A DNA stretch of 64,000 bases from Corynebacterium sp. P3-F1 (lineage in GTDB: Bacteria > Actinomycetota > Actinomycetes > Mycobacteriales > Mycobacteriaceae): assembly GCF_030503635.1 (NCBI RefSeq), contig NZ_CP129965.1, positions 1-64,000 of the forward strand. Direction: 5' to 3'. How positions within the stretch are numbered: the stretch's first letter is position 1; each line of letters starts with the position of its first letter. Of the stretch, positions 8,156 to 17,711 are shown in pieces. The notes under the pieces were generated by a model. It did no database searches and was not told the origin of the DNA. It saw nothing but the letters and a program-made list of their open reading frames with translations. Made by a program: the position numbers and the translations under genes.

Positions 8156-8937
8156 AGCATCTTCTCCTTCGTGTAGGCCGCGGATTCCGGCGTCCACGGA
8201 TTCTCTCGGGTGGAGGCGAGAATTTCGGCGATGTGGATGGCGCGGATGCCCGTGTGCTGGCGGGACATGGCGCCGCCGATGTTCATCAGGCAGGACGAGT
8301 CACCGGCGGTGACGTATTCGGCCTTTGTGTCCTTGATGTGGCGCACCTTGTCGGAGACCATCGCGGCCGAGGTGTCGGCGTTTTTCACCGCGAAGGTGCC
8401 GCCGAAACCGCAGCATTCCTCGATGTTCTCCAGCTCCACGAGCTCCAGGCCGTCGACAGCCTTGAGCAGGTCCGTCGGGCGGTCGCCGACCTTGATGAAG
8501 CGGCGGGAGTGGCACGTGGAGTGGTAGGTGACGCGGTGCGGGAAGAACGCGCCCACGTCGGTGGTGCCCATCACGTCGACGATGAACTCGGAGAGGTCCA
8601 GAGTCTTCTTGGTGGTTTTCTCAGTGCCGGCGACGAGCTCCTTGGAGCCGTAGCGCTCGGCGATCCGCGTGTGTTGCTCGCGCACGGCACCGGTGCAGGA
8701 ACCGGACGGGGTGACCACGTAATCGATGGAATCATCGGCGAAAGCGTCGACGTAATTCTCGATCATGGGCACCGTTTCCTTTTGGTACCCGGTGTTGATG
8801 TGCATTTGCCCGCAGCAGGTTTGCTCCGGGGGGAAGACGACCTCGCATCCGAGTCTGGACAGAACGAGAGCTGCCGCCTTGTGTGCATCGGGGAAAAGAG
8901 CGTCACCGATACACGTAGTGAACAGGGCTACGCGCAC
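8152..8937 (-). CDS. lutA: Lactate utilization protein LutA
   Basis: A 261-residue protein of the LutA/GlpC-C-terminal type with two CCG domains: QTCCGQMH near residue 40 and EECCGFGG near 179. These cysteine-rich repeats bind an iron-sulfur centre and work with LutB and LutC in L-lactate oxidation. The ATG has AGGAA about seven bases upstream. It is the first gene of lutABC and lies 109 bases after lldP on the same strand, so uptake and oxidation of lactate are encoded together. Confidence 0.9.
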   Translation of the reverse strand: MRVALFTTCIGDALFPDAHKAAALVLSRLGCEVVFPPEQTCCGQMHINTGYQKETVPMIENYVDAFADDSIDYVVTPSGSCTGAVREQHTRIAERYGSKELVAGTEKTTKKTLDLSEFIVDVMGTTDVGAFFPHRVTYHSTCHSRRFIKVGDRPTDLLKAVDGLELVELENIEECCGFGGTFAVKNADTSAAMVSDKVRHIKDTKAEYVTAGDSSCLMNIGGAMSRQHTGIRAIHIAEILASTRENPWTPESAAYTKEKML

Positions 8938-8973
8938 TGCTGGTTCCTTTCTGGGTAGGTTTTTGCCAGCTGC

Positions 8974-9002
8974 ATGTAAGACAGTAGTCAGAGTACTGCC
9001 TC
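8974..9002 (-). promoter_or_regulatory. lutABC promoter with a possible repressor dyad
   Basis: On the minus strand a -10-like TTACAT (8979-8974) lies 36 bases before the lutA ATG; the -35 position is poor (GAGGCA). The spacer and -35 region hold a perfect inverted repeat, CAGTA-N7-TACTG (8982-8998). Its place across the promoter suggests a repressor, for example a GntR-type lactate regulator. No regulator gene is adjacent. Confidence 0.45.
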
Positions 9003-9046
9003 ATACCGGTGACGCTACTCTTAAATCGCCCGGAACGCCGATGTGG

Positions 9047-10723
9047 CTAGGGGACCATGGGGGCAAGACCGCTGAGCAGGTTCGTCTGCAGGAAAATCAG
9101 CGTGCACACCGCGAGCAGGAAGCCGAAAGACCAGCCGACGACCTTCTTGAACAGTTCGGATTCCCGGCCTTCCATGTCCACCGCGGTGGCGGCGATGGCG
9201 AGGGACTGCGGAGAGATCATCTTGCCCACCACACCACCGGTGGTGTTGGCGGCGAGCATGAGGTCGGGGTTGAGGTCCAAGGAGTCGGCTGCGGTGACCT
9301 GGAGTTTGGCAAATAGCGCGTTCGCGGACGTGTCGGAACCCGTGACGGCCACGCCCACCCAGCCGAGGACCGGGGCGAAGAACGCGAATGCTGGCCCGAG
9401 GTTGGCAAAGAAGGAGCCGATGGACACGGTCTGGCTGGAGTAGTTCATCACGTACGCCAGCGCGAGGACCGTGGCGATGGTGAGCGCGGACCAGCGCATG
9501 CGCATGGCGGTGCCCACGAATTCCCGGCCGACCTGTTTCCATGTCAGCGGGTAGCGGCCATTCTCGTTGAAGATCATGTACGCCGCCGCCACGATGAGAC
9601 CGGAGATGACCAGGAGGCTACCCGGGTTGTTTAGCAGCTGCAGCTTGTATTCGGTCCGCTGCATTTCCTCGCCGGTGGAGGTGAACATATGGCCGGTGAT
9701 GTACGGCCACGGAATGGCGATGTCGGTCGACTTCAGCCAGTTCGGAATCGTGGTGCCCAGGTTGGCTAAGCCGAAGATGGACACGACCACGGCGTAGGGG
9801 AACAGTGCCCACCACACGCGGCTGCCGGTCAGCTCGTCGCCATCGTGACCGTGAACCTCCTCGAGGCCGAGCCGTTCGCGCAGCGCGGGCACCCCGACCG
9901 GCTTCCAGAACTGGAGCAGGACAAAAGCCGCTCCGAGGGCGACGATGCAGGCGACGACGTCGGTGAGCTGGTACGCGAAGAAGTTGGACGTCGCCCACTG
10001 CGCGATGCCGAAGGACAGGCCGATGGTGATCGACGCCGGCGCAGTCTCGCGGATGCCGCGCCAGCCGTCGATGAGGAAGGCGATGATGAATGGAACGAAG
10101 AATGCCAAGAACGGTGTCTGGTGGCCGACGATGGCGGCGATGTTCGCGGTCTGTTCGGCGGTCCGGTCGCCCACGTCGCCGGCGGTGGTGATCGGGATAG
10201 CCACAGCACCGAACGCGACCGGCGCGGTGTTAGCGATGAGCACGACCGACGCCGCGCGCAGCGGCGGGACGCCGAGCGCGAGAATCATCGTCGCGGTGAT
10301 CGCCACCGGAGCGCCGAAACCGGCGAGGGATTCAAGCAGGCCGCCGAAGCAGAACGCGATGAGCATCGCCTGGATGCGCACATCGCCGTTGCCCATTTTG
10401 TCGAACACGAGGCGCAGGTCTTCGAAACGGCCGGAGGCGACGGTGATCTGGTAGAACCAAATCGCCGTGAGAATCACAAAGACAATCGGGACCAGCCCGT
10501 AGACGCCGCCGCGGAACACCGACGAGATGGCCATGACCACCGGCATCTTGAAGCCGAGAATGCCCACGAGCAACGCCACGAGGAGTGCCACAGCACCGGA
10601 TGTGTGGGCGCGAGATTTCACTCCGAGGAGCATCACGAAGAATGTCACCAGCGGAAGCGTGGACAAGATGGCAGAGAGGGCAAGGCTGCCTGCCACTGCA
10701 TCCGGCTGAATTTGGTAGGTCAT
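9047..10723 (-). CDS. lldP: L-lactate permease
   Basis: A 558-residue LctP-family permease that imports L-lactate (also D-lactate or glycolate in relatives) with protons. It has about 12-14 hydrophobic segments over the usual family length. Family-like stretches include [15 protein letters not shown] near residue 125 and [15 protein letters not shown] near 160, with [15 protein letters not shown] late in the protein. The ATG at 10723 was chosen over an in-frame start 14 codons earlier because the protein begins there in relatives as I remember them. The ribosome site is weak. The gene faces away from argS. Confidence 0.92.
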   Translation of the reverse strand: MTYQIQPDAVAGSLALSAILSTLPLVTFFVMLLGVKSRAHTSGAVALLVALLVGILGFKMPVVMAISSVFRGGVYGLVPIVFVILTAIWFYQITVASGRFEDLRLVFDKMGNGDVRIQAMLIAFCFGGLLESLAGFGAPVAITATMILALGVPPLRAASVVLIANTAPVAFGAVAIPITTAGDVGDRTAEQTANIAAIVGHQTPFLAFFVPFIIAFLIDGWRGIRETAPASITIGLSFGIAQWATSNFFAYQLTDVVACIVALGAAFVLLQFWKPVGVPALRERLGLEEVHGHDGDELTGSRVWWALFPYAVVVSIFGLANLGTTIPNWLKSTDIAIPWPYITGHMFTSTGEEMQRTEYKLQLLNNPGSLLVISGLIVAAAYMIFNENGRYPLTWKQVGREFVGTAMRMRWSALTIATVLALAYVMNYSSQTVSIGSFFANLGPAFAFFAPVLGWVGVAVTGSDTSANALFAKLQVTAADSLDLNPDLMLAANTTGGVVGKMISPQSLAIAATAVDMEGRESELFKKVVGWSFGFLLAVCTLIFLQTNLLSGLAPMVP

Positions 10724-10910
10724 GAGAAGACGGTTCTTTCTCTTTCGGGGGATGGGGGAGCCCATGGGTGGCGGACCCTTCCCATTTGTTCCGGGAAATT
10801 ATGGCATTATCACCGCTCCGCGGTGCAAAACCGGGCCGAAATTCATCTCGGCGGGTGCCCCCCGGGCGGCGGGAGCTGCGGCGCGGGCTCGGCGCATTCT
10901 GACTGAGTTT

Positions 10911-10939
10911 CTGACTGTGCTCAGGCGCTGCTCTACACT
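10911..10939 (+). promoter_or_regulatory. Leaderless argS-lysA promoter
   Basis: CTGACT (10911-10916), a 17-base spacer and TACACT (10934-10939) end seven bases before the argS ATG, so the mRNA should begin at the start codon. The opposite promoter for lldP must lie in the same 223-base gap; CATAAT and GATAAT boxes are visible on the minus strand near 10800-10815. Confidence 0.7.
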
Positions 10940-10946
10940 TCACCAC

Positions 10947-12614
10947 ATGACCCCAGCTGATCTTGCCGCCACTGTCAGAACCGCCGCATTGGACGCGCTC
11001 GCGGGCCGCGACCTACCGGACGGAGCGACTGCCGAATCCATCGTCCCTGAAACGGTCACTGTCGAGCGCCCCCGGAATCCGGAGCACGGCGATTACGCGA
11101 CGAATGTCGCACTCCAGGTAGCCAAGAAAGCCGGGATGAATCCGCGTGAACTCGCGCAGTTGCTTGCCGACGGTTTGTCGTCCCGCCCCGAGATCGACTC
11201 CGCCGAGATCGCCGGCCCCGGCTTCATCAATCTCCGCTTGGGCGCCGCCGCCACCGGCGGCATCGTCTCCGGGATTCTCGAGCAGGGGGAGCGTTACGGA
11301 TCGTCCTCCCTCTACAACGGCGCGAAGATCAACCTCGAGTTCGTCTCCGCGAACCCGACCGGCCCGATTCACCTGGGCGGGACCCGCTGGGCAGCTGTCG
11401 GTGACTCTCTGGGCCGCGCGCTGGAATTCTCCGGCGCCGAGGTGACCCGCGAATACTACTTCAACGACCACGGCGGGCAGATCGACCGCTTCGCCCGCTC
11501 GCTTGTCGCGGCGGCGAAGGGCGAGCCGACTCCGGAGGACGGGTACGGCGGGGAATACATCGGGGAGATCGCGCGCGCGGTCGTCGATAAGCATCCCGAT
11601 GCTCTTGACGGCGATGCCGCGACTGTCCAGGAAACCTTCCGCGCTGAGGGCGTGGACATGATGTTCGAGCAGATCAAGCAGTCGCTGCACGATTTCGGCA
11701 CCGACTTCGACGTGTTCTTCCACGAGAATTCGCTGTTCGAGTCCGGTGCCGTGGACCGCGCCATTCAAACGCTTAAGGACAACGGCAACCTGTACGAGGC
11801 TGACGGCGCTTGGTGGCTGCGCTCCACCGATTTCGGCGACGACAAGGACCGCGTCGTGCTCAAGTCGGACGGCGACGCCGCCTACATCGCCGGCGATATC
11901 GCGTACGTGGCCGACAAATTCGACCGCGGCCACACCCTGGCCATCTACATGCTCGGCGCGGACCACCACGGCTACATCGCCCGTCTGCGCGCCGCGGCAC
12001 AGGCTCTCGGTTACGACCCGGGGGCGGTGGAAGTGCTCATCGGCCAGATGGTCAACCTGGTGCGCGACGGCGTGCCGGTGAAGATGTCCAAGCGCGCCGG
12101 AACCGTGATCACCCTCGACGATCTTGTGGACCTGATCGGCCGTGACGCAGCCCGCTACTCGCTGGTGCGCTCGTCGGTCGACTCGACGTTGGACATCGAC
12201 CTCGACCTGTGGGAGAAGCAGTCCAACGACAACCCCGTCTACTACGTGCAGTACGGGCACACACGGCTCGCGTCGATTGAGCGCAAGGCGGCTGAGGCGG
12301 GTGCCACCTCCGGCGGTGCTGATCTCTCCCTGCTCACTCACGAGAAGGAAGGCGACTTGATCCGCACCCTCGGCGAGTTCCCGGCAGTGGTGAAAGCCGC
12401 CGCCGAGCTGCGCGAGCCGCACCGCATTGCGCGCTACGCCGAGGAGCTGGCCAGTGTCTTCCACAAGTTCTACGACGCGTGCCAGATCCTGCCGAAGGCC
12501 GGGGATGCTCCGGAGCCGATTCACTCCGCACGTCTGGCTCTGGCGTCCGCATCCCGCCAGGTGCTCGCGAACGCCCTGCGCCTGCTGGGCATCACTGCGC
12601 CGGAAAGGATGTAA
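10947..12614 (+). CDS. argS: Arginyl-tRNA synthetase
   Basis: A 555-residue class I aminoacyl-tRNA synthetase that charges tRNA-Arg with arginine in the cytoplasm. Domains in order: the N-terminal arginyl-specific domain (about 1-95), the Rossmann core with the HIGH-type signature PTGPIHLGG near residue 135, a KMSKRAG loop near 380 and the anticodon-binding DALR domain from about 435 to the end. The ATG at 10947 was preferred to a far upstream in-frame start because of the leaderless promoter and the family-like N terminus. It contains one copy of the 11-base word (11582-11592). A 770-codon antisense ORF over this gene is a shadow. Confidence 0.96.
   Translation: MTPADLAATVRTAALDALAGRDLPDGATAESIVPETVTVERPRNPEHGDYATNVALQVAKKAGMNPRELAQLLADGLSSRPEIDSAEIAGPGFINLRLGAAATGGIVSGILEQGERYGSSSLYNGAKINLEFVSANPTGPIHLGGTRWAAVGDSLGRALEFSGAEVTREYYFNDHGGQIDRFARSLVAAAKGEPTPEDGYGGEYIGEIARAVVDKHPDALDGDAATVQETFRAEGVDMMFEQIKQSLHDFGTDFDVFFHENSLFESGAVDRAIQTLKDNGNLYEADGAWWLRSTDFGDDKDRVVLKSDGDAAYIAGDIAYVADKFDRGHTLAIYMLGADHHGYIARLRAAAQALGYDPGAVEVLIGQMVNLVRDGVPVKMSKRAGTVITLDDLVDLIGRDAARYSLVRSSVDSTLDIDLDLWEKQSNDNPVYYVQYGHTRLASIERKAAEAGATSGGADLSLLTHEKEGDLIRTLGEFPAVVKAAAELREPHRIARYAEELASVFHKFYDACQILPKAGDAPEPIHSARLALASASRQVLANALRLLGITAPERM
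11582..11592 (-). repeat. Iterated 11-base word
   Basis: In argS; plus strand reads CGTCGATAAGC as Val-Asp-Lys codons. Confidence 0.85.
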
Positions 12615-12617
12615 GGC

Positions 12618-14027
12618 ATGCTCGATCCGGTTCTGAACACCGCGAACCTGTCGCGCGATGACTTGCTGCGCATGCGGCACAACGAAGAGGGCTGCTTCAA
12701 CGACCTGCCCGCCCACGTGTGGCCGCGCAACGCGCAGCGGCACGAGGACGGCACCGTCTCCATTGCCGGTGTCCCCTTGACGGAGGTAGCCGCGCAGTAC
12801 GGCACACCCGTGATGGTCGTCGACGAAGACGACTTCCGCTCCCGCTGCCGCGATATGGCCCGCGCTTACGGCGACCCCGCCCACGTGCACTACGCCGCGA
12901 AGGCGTTTCTGACCTCCCGTATAGCTAAGTGGGTGGCTGAAGAAGGCCTCGCCCTCGACGTGGCCAGCGAGAACGAGCTGCTCATCGCTCTGGCCGCAGA
13001 TTTCCCGGCGGAGCGCATCACCGCCCACGGCAACAGCAAGTCCGATTCCTTCTTGCGTCGCTGCGTGACCAGCGGCGTCGGCCACGTGGTCATCGACTCC
13101 CACCAGGAGCTCGACGCGCTGGAGCGCATCGCCGGGGAAGAAGACGTGATCCAGGACGTGTTCATCCGCGTCAAGCCCGGTGTGGAGGCGCACACTCACG
13201 AGTTCATCGCCACCAGCCACGAGGACCAGAAATTTGGGCTCTCCCTCGCGTCCGGTTCCGCGTTCCGCGCCGCCGAGACCGCCCGCGCTGCCGCGAATGT
13301 GCGCCTGACCGGCCTGCATTGCCACGTCGGATCGCAGGTCTTCGACGCCGAGGGCTTCAAGCTCGCCGCCTCGCGCGTGCTGAGCCTGTACGCGAAGATC
13401 TACCGGGATCTGGACCTCCAGCTCGACTACCTGGACCTAGGCGGCGGCTACGGCATCGCTTACACCGTCGAAGAGGAGCCTCTCGACGTCGACGCGGTCG
13501 CCCGCGACCTGCTCCGCGCCGTCCGCGACGCGGCGGGGGATTTGGGTGTTGCTCCGCCGACGGTGATCGTGGAGCCGGGGCGCGCCATCGCTGGCCCCGC
13601 GGCCGTCACGATCTACTCCGTGGGCACCGTGAAAGACGTCCACGTGACCGACGAAGCCACCCGCCGCTACATCGCCGTCGACGGGGGAATGAGCGATAAT
13701 ATTCGCACCGCGCTCTACGGCGCCGAATACGACGCGCGCGTGGTCAACCGCCACACCGCAGGCGCGCCGCACGCGACGCGCTTGGTCGGGTCACATTGTG
13801 AATCCGGCGACATCCTCATCAATAATGCCCTCTGGCCTGATGATATTGCCCCCGGCGACCTCATCGCTCTAGCCGCCACAGGTGCCTACTGCTTCTCCAT
13901 GGCCTCCAACTACAACTGCTTTGGCCGCCCCGCCGTGGTGAGCGTTAGGGACGGCAAGATCACCCCGATGGTCCGCCGGGAGACAGTGGAGGACCTACTT
14001 GCGCGAGAGGTTTTTGTAGACTCTTAG
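12618..14027 (+). CDS. lysA: Diaminopimelate decarboxylase
   Basis: A 469-residue PLP-dependent fold-III decarboxylase that converts meso-diaminopimelate to L-lysine and CO2, the last step of lysine synthesis. The PLP lysine is K95 in HYAAKAFL. The phosphate-binding [11 protein letters not shown] lies near 272, and the dimer-interface GSHCESGD, with the catalytic cysteine, near 394. The N-terminal 45 residues before the barrel are usual for actinobacterial LysA. It starts three bases after the argS stop. The argS-lysA pair is a long-known corynebacterial operon, regulated by arginine and lysine in C. glutamicum. Confidence 0.96.
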   Translation: MLDPVLNTANLSRDDLLRMRHNEEGCFNDLPAHVWPRNAQRHEDGTVSIAGVPLTEVAAQYGTPVMVVDEDDFRSRCRDMARAYGDPAHVHYAAKAFLTSRIAKWVAEEGLALDVASENELLIALAADFPAERITAHGNSKSDSFLRRCVTSGVGHVVIDSHQELDALERIAGEEDVIQDVFIRVKPGVEAHTHEFIATSHEDQKFGLSLASGSAFRAAETARAAANVRLTGLHCHVGSQVFDAEGFKLAASRVLSLYAKIYRDLDLQLDYLDLGGGYGIAYTVEEEPLDVDAVARDLLRAVRDAAGDLGVAPPTVIVEPGRAIAGPAAVTIYSVGTVKDVHVTDEATRRYIAVDGGMSDNIRTALYGAEYDARVVNRHTAGAPHATRLVGSHCESGDILINNALWPDDIAPGDLIALAATGAYCFSMASNYNCFGRPAVVSVRDGKITPMVRRETVEDLLAREVFVDS

Positions 14028-14108
14028 GGCATTGCGTCCCACCGCGGCCGCCTTCCCCGCCGACACCCCGGCTGGGTGAACGGCCGCAACCTACGACACA
14101 GGAGAACC

Positions 14109-15461
14109 ATGACTGCGTTGAGCGCCGAAGGAAGGAACGGAAACTACCCCGGTAAGGGCATCGGGCAACCCGTGGGGGTCGCCGTCCTGGGGATGGGCAC
14201 CGTCGGAACCGAGGTGCTGCGCCTGATCAACGAGTTCTCCAGCAACCTCGAAAACCGCATCGGCGGCCCGATCGACGTCCGCGGCGTGGCCGTGTCCGAC
14301 CTGAGCAAGAAGCGCGAGGTACTCGACTCCTTCCCGGACATTACGCTGACCGACAACGCGCGTGAGCTCATCGACCGGGACGACATCGACGTCGTCGTCG
14401 AGGTCATCGGCGGCATCGACTATCCGCGCGAGCTGGTGCTCGCCGCTCTGACCGCGGGCAAATCAGTGGTCACCGCCAACAAGGCGCTCATCGCCGCACA
14501 CGCCGACGAGCTTTCGGACGCTGCCAATGCCGCCGGCGTGGACCTCTACTATGAGGCCGCCGTCGCCGCCGCGATCCCGGTCGTGGGCATGCTCCGCCGC
14601 TCGCTGGCTGGCGACCAGGTTCAGCGCATTTCCGGCATTGTGAACGGCACGACGAACTACGTGCTGGATGCCATGGCAACGAGCGGCATGACCTACGACG
14701 AAGCTCTCGCCGAGGCCACCCGCCTGGGTTACGCGGAAGCCGACCCGACCGCCGACGTAGAGGGCCACGACGCCGCCTCCAAGGCCGCGATCATGGCATC
14801 GATGGGTTTTCACTCCCGCGTCACATACGACGACGTGCACGCCGAGGGCATCACAAATATCACCGCCGAGGACATCGTGGCCGCGGCAGAGGCTGGCTTC
14901 ACCATCAAACTGCTCGCCATTTGCGAGAGGCTTATCGACGACGCCGGGCAGACCTCCGTCTCCGCCCGCGTCCACCCGACGCTTGTGCCGAACGATCACC
15001 CGCTCGCCACCGTGGACAAGTCCTTCAACGCTGTGTTCGTCGAGGCTGAGGCAGCCGGCCGATTGATGTTCTACGGCAACGGTGCCGGCGGTGCCCCCAC
15101 CGCATCCGCTGTGCTCGGCGACCTTGTCGGCGCCGCCCGCAACAAGATTCACGGCGGCCGCGCCCCAGCGGAGAACCCGTACGCGCACTACCCAGTGGCC
15201 GACTTCGGCGACGTGCCCACCCGCTACCACATCGACATGTCCGTCGTGGACCGCGTCGGTGTGCTGGCCGAGATCTCCCGCCGCTTCGCCGCGCAGGACA
15301 TCTCTATCTCCGCGGTGCGCCAGGAGGAGTCCGGCGAGGATTCCCGTCTGATCGTGGTCACTCACGAATCCCTCGAGCGGAAGCTTTCCGGCATCGTTGA
15401 GGAACTCCGGGAGATAGACGAGGTCAAGGCCATCAACTCCGTTATCCGCCTAGGCGCGTAG
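14109..15461 (+). CDS. hom: Homoserine dehydrogenase
   Basis: A 450-residue NAD(P)H-dependent enzyme that reduces aspartate semialdehyde to homoserine, the branch to threonine and methionine. The Rossmann motif AVLGMGTVGTEVLRL lies near residues 22-36, a catalytic-region EAAVAAAIPV near 152 and the substrate-binding GYAEADPTADVEGHDAA near 215. A C-terminal ACT domain (about 375-450) is present, through which threonine inhibits the enzyme in C. glutamicum. The ATG has AGGAG seven bases upstream. The gap to lysA contains GCGGCCG/CGGCCGC arms around 14045-14087. It carries a copy of the 11-base word at 14930-14940. Confidence 0.95.
   Translation: MTALSAEGRNGNYPGKGIGQPVGVAVLGMGTVGTEVLRLINEFSSNLENRIGGPIDVRGVAVSDLSKKREVLDSFPDITLTDNARELIDRDDIDVVVEVIGGIDYPRELVLAALTAGKSVVTANKALIAAHADELSDAANAAGVDLYYEAAVAAAIPVVGMLRRSLAGDQVQRISGIVNGTTNYVLDAMATSGMTYDEALAEATRLGYAEADPTADVEGHDAASKAAIMASMGFHSRVTYDDVHAEGITNITAEDIVAAAEAGFTIKLLAICERLIDDAGQTSVSARVHPTLVPNDHPLATVDKSFNAVFVEAEAAGRLMFYGNGAGGAPTASAVLGDLVGAARNKIHGGRAPAENPYAHYPVADFGDVPTRYHIDMSVVDRVGVLAEISRRFAAQDISISAVRQEESGEDSRLIVVTHESLERKLSGIVEELREIDEVKAINSVIRLGA
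14930..14940 (+). repeat. Iterated 11-base word
   Basis: In hom, coding for Leu-Ile-Asp before the ACT domain. Confidence 0.85.
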
Positions 15462-15485
15462 CGGGGGAGTAGAGAAGGACGTCTT

Positions 15486-16415
15486 GTGAGCATTGATCTG
15501 GAAGTGGGCCTGCGCGCCCGCGTGACTGTTCCCGGCAGCTCCGCGAACCTGGGCCCGGGCTTTGACACCCTCGGCCTAGCCGTGGGCATCTACGACACCG
15601 TGGAGGTCGAAGTCACCGGCTCCGGCCTCGAGGTGGAGATCTTCGGCGAGGGCGCCGAGGACCTGCCCCGCGATAGTTCCCACTTGGTGGTCAAGGCGAT
15701 CAACTCCGGCTTGCATGCCGCCGATGTCCACGCCCCGGGATTGAAGGTGACCTGCCACAACAACATCCCGCAGTCCCGCGGCCTGGGTTCGTCCGCGTCC
15801 GCGGCGGTTGCGGGGGTTGTCGCCGCCAACACGCTCTCCGGCAGTCCGTTGAGCACTGATGAGGTCATTCAGCTCAGTTCCGCCTTCGAGGGGCATCCGG
15901 ACAATGCCGCCGCCAGTGTGGTCGGCGGGGCGGTGGTGTCGTGGACGGACATTCCCGTCGACGGTGTCTCCCAGCCCGAGTACCGGGCCGTGCCGCTGAC
16001 AGTGCACAAAGACATCATCGCCACCGCGCTCGTGCCCGACTTCCACGCCTCGACGAATGCTGTGCGCAAGGTCTTGCCGTCGCACGTCACGCACACCGAC
16101 GCGCGCTTCAACGTCTCCCGCACCGCGGTCATGACGGTGGCGATTCAGACGCACCCGGAGTACCTGTGGGAGGGAACGCGCGACCGCCTGCACCAGCCGT
16201 ACCGCGCAGACGTCCTGCCGGTCACGGCCGAGTGGGTGAACCGTCTGCGCAATCGCGGCTACGCCGCCTACCTATCCGGTGCCGGCCCCACCGCGATGGT
16301 GCTGTCCACTGAGCCCGTCGACGCAAAGATTCTTGACTCCGCCCGCGATGACGGCCTCCGAGTCCTCGAACTCGATGTCGCCGGGCCCGTCACGGCGGAG
16401 CTGTTGCGGGTCTAG
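15486..16415 (+). CDS. thrB: Homoserine kinase
   Basis: A 309-residue GHMP-family kinase that phosphorylates homoserine for threonine synthesis. The N-terminal substrate motif [12 protein letters not shown] lies near residues 16-27, the ATP-binding [12 protein letters not shown] near 95-106 and the third motif LSGAGPTAM near 262. The GTG start has AGAAGGA upstream, 24 bases after the hom stop, so it is in the hom-thrB operon known from C. glutamicum. The mycobacterial thrC between these two genes is missing here and must lie elsewhere. A two-sided terminator follows. Confidence 0.95.
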   Translation: MSIDLEVGLRARVTVPGSSANLGPGFDTLGLAVGIYDTVEVEVTGSGLEVEIFGEGAEDLPRDSSHLVVKAINSGLHAADVHAPGLKVTCHNNIPQSRGLGSSASAAVAGVVAANTLSGSPLSTDEVIQLSSAFEGHPDNAAASVVGGAVVSWTDIPVDGVSQPEYRAVPLTVHKDIIATALVPDFHASTNAVRKVLPSHVTHTDARFNVSRTAVMTVAIQTHPEYLWEGTRDRLHQPYRADVLPVTAEWVNRLRNRGYAAYLSGAGPTAMVLSTEPVDAKILDSARDDGLRVLELDVAGPVTAELLRV

Positions 16416-16460
16416 GAACGCAAGAGGATAGAAGACCCGAGAATCTTTCTCAAAACACGA

Positions 16461-16500
16461 CATCGCCCCGCACCCAGCGCTGAGCTGGGGCGGGGCGATG
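16461..16500. terminator. Two-sided terminator between convergent thrB and gldA
   Basis: CATCGCCCCG (16461-16470) pairs with CGGGGCGATG (16491-16500), and the inner bases CCAGC/GCTGG extend the stem. It serves the plus-strand hom-thrB transcript and the minus-strand dehydrogenase. Confidence 0.75.
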
Positions 16501-16520
16501 CGCCGTGGATAAGCGAAGGC

Positions 16521-17663
16521 TTAGTGCTCGGCGACGTACTTGACGGGCTTGGGCAGGCCGCGCTCCTCGCGGACGCGGCGGGAGATGCGCTCAAGCGCGA
16601 CGAGGGACTCCACGACCATTTCCGGGGTGACCGGGAACGGCATGTTGTGGATGGTCTCCTCCTCGGCGGTGGCTGCCTTGGCCACGGCCTCGAGCTCCTC
16701 GGTGTCCTCCGGGGAGAGACCGACCTCGGTCAGGGTGTTGGGCAGACCGACCTTGGTGGTGAACTCAATGAAGTCCTCCAGCTCCTGTGCGTCGGCGCCC
16801 TCCATGATCAGCTGGGCGCAGGTGCCGATGTTGACCTTCTGGCCGTGGGACAGACCGTGAGTCTGCTCGGCGGCGGTCAGGCCGTCGTGAATGGCGTGGG
16901 CCGCGGCGAGACCGCCGGACTCGAAGCCTAGGCCGGACAGGAGGGTGTTCGCCTCGACGACTGCCTCGAGTGCCGGGGTGACTACGCCGGAACGGACTGC
17001 GTCGAGGGCCGCCAGGGCGTTCTCCCACAGGATGTCCCAGCTCAGCTTGGCCAGTGCGGCGCCGGCGCGTGTCGGGTGGCCGCCGTTCATGGTGGTGCCG
17101 TTGCCCTTGGCTGCTGCGCGGGCCTCGACCCACGTTGCCAGGGCATCGCCAATGCCAGCCACGAGGAACTGCTCCGGCGCACCGGCGACGAGCTGGGTGT
17201 CGATGAGGACGACATCCGGGTTCTTCGGGAAGAAGCGGTACTCGTCGAAAGCGCCTTCCTCGGTGTAGATCACGGCAAGCGTGGAGGTCGGTGCGTCAGA
17301 GGAAGCCGCGGTGGGCACGCTGGCCCAGACGATGTCGGCCTTGAATCCAGCTGCCTTGGCGGCGTCGATTGCGGAGCCGCCGCCGATGCCGACGATGATG
17401 TCGTGGCCGTTTTCGTTGATCTTTTCCACTAGATCGTTAACGGCCTTGGCGGTGGCGAACTTCTCGAAGCTGACGCGGTTTACGGGAAGGCCTTCGGCTT
17501 CAAAGCCCTCGGTAAGCTGCTTCTCGACGATTCCCCACACCGTGTCGTCCGACACGAGCAACGGGTTCTCACCGAGCTTCTTCAGGTGCTCGCCGAGATC
17601 GGCGATCGCACCCTTTCCTTGGATGTAACGGGACGGACTAGAGAAAATGTCGTGTTGTGCCAT
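16521..17663 (-). CDS. gldA: Glycerol dehydrogenase-like iron-containing alcohol dehydrogenase
   Basis: A 380-residue group III NAD-dependent dehydrogenase that oxidises glycerol (or a similar polyol) to dihydroxyacetone. The NAD site is GIGGGSAIDAAKA near residues 91-103. The metal ligands expected in the family are present: aspartate in GIGDALATW near 171, histidine in AHAIHDG near 254 and histidine in GLSHGQKV near 271. The length fits bacterial GldA. A leaderless promoter precedes the ATG. It is a single gene between two minus-strand neighbours; the true polyol is not shown by sequence. Confidence 0.88.
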   Translation of the reverse strand: MAQHDIFSSPSRYIQGKGAIADLGEHLKKLGENPLLVSDDTVWGIVEKQLTEGFEAEGLPVNRVSFEKFATAKAVNDLVEKINENGHDIIVGIGGGSAIDAAKAAGFKADIVWASVPTAASSDAPTSTLAVIYTEEGAFDEYRFFPKNPDVVLIDTQLVAGAPEQFLVAGIGDALATWVEARAAAKGNGTTMNGGHPTRAGAALAKLSWDILWENALAALDAVRSGVVTPALEAVVEANTLLSGLGFESGGLAAAHAIHDGLTAAEQTHGLSHGQKVNIGTCAQLIMEGADAQELEDFIEFTTKVGLPNTLTEVGLSPEDTEELEAVAKAATAEEETIHNMPFPVTPEMVVESLVALERISRRVREERGLPKPVKYVAEH

Positions 17664-17670
17664 GCCTTCA

Positions 17671-17676
17671 ACTGTA
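17671..17676 (-). promoter_or_regulatory. -10 box of leaderless gldA-like gene
   Basis: TACAGT on the minus strand ends seven bases before the ATG at 17663. No good -35 was seen. Confidence 0.55.
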
Positions 17677-17711
17677 CGCGAATCTCGCGGATCGTGTTTT
17701 CGGCGGACGAA

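Noticed and set aside
11013..13325. A 770-codon minus-strand ORF opposite argS and lysA
   Set aside because: Both plus-strand genes carry all family motifs; the antisense frame has none.
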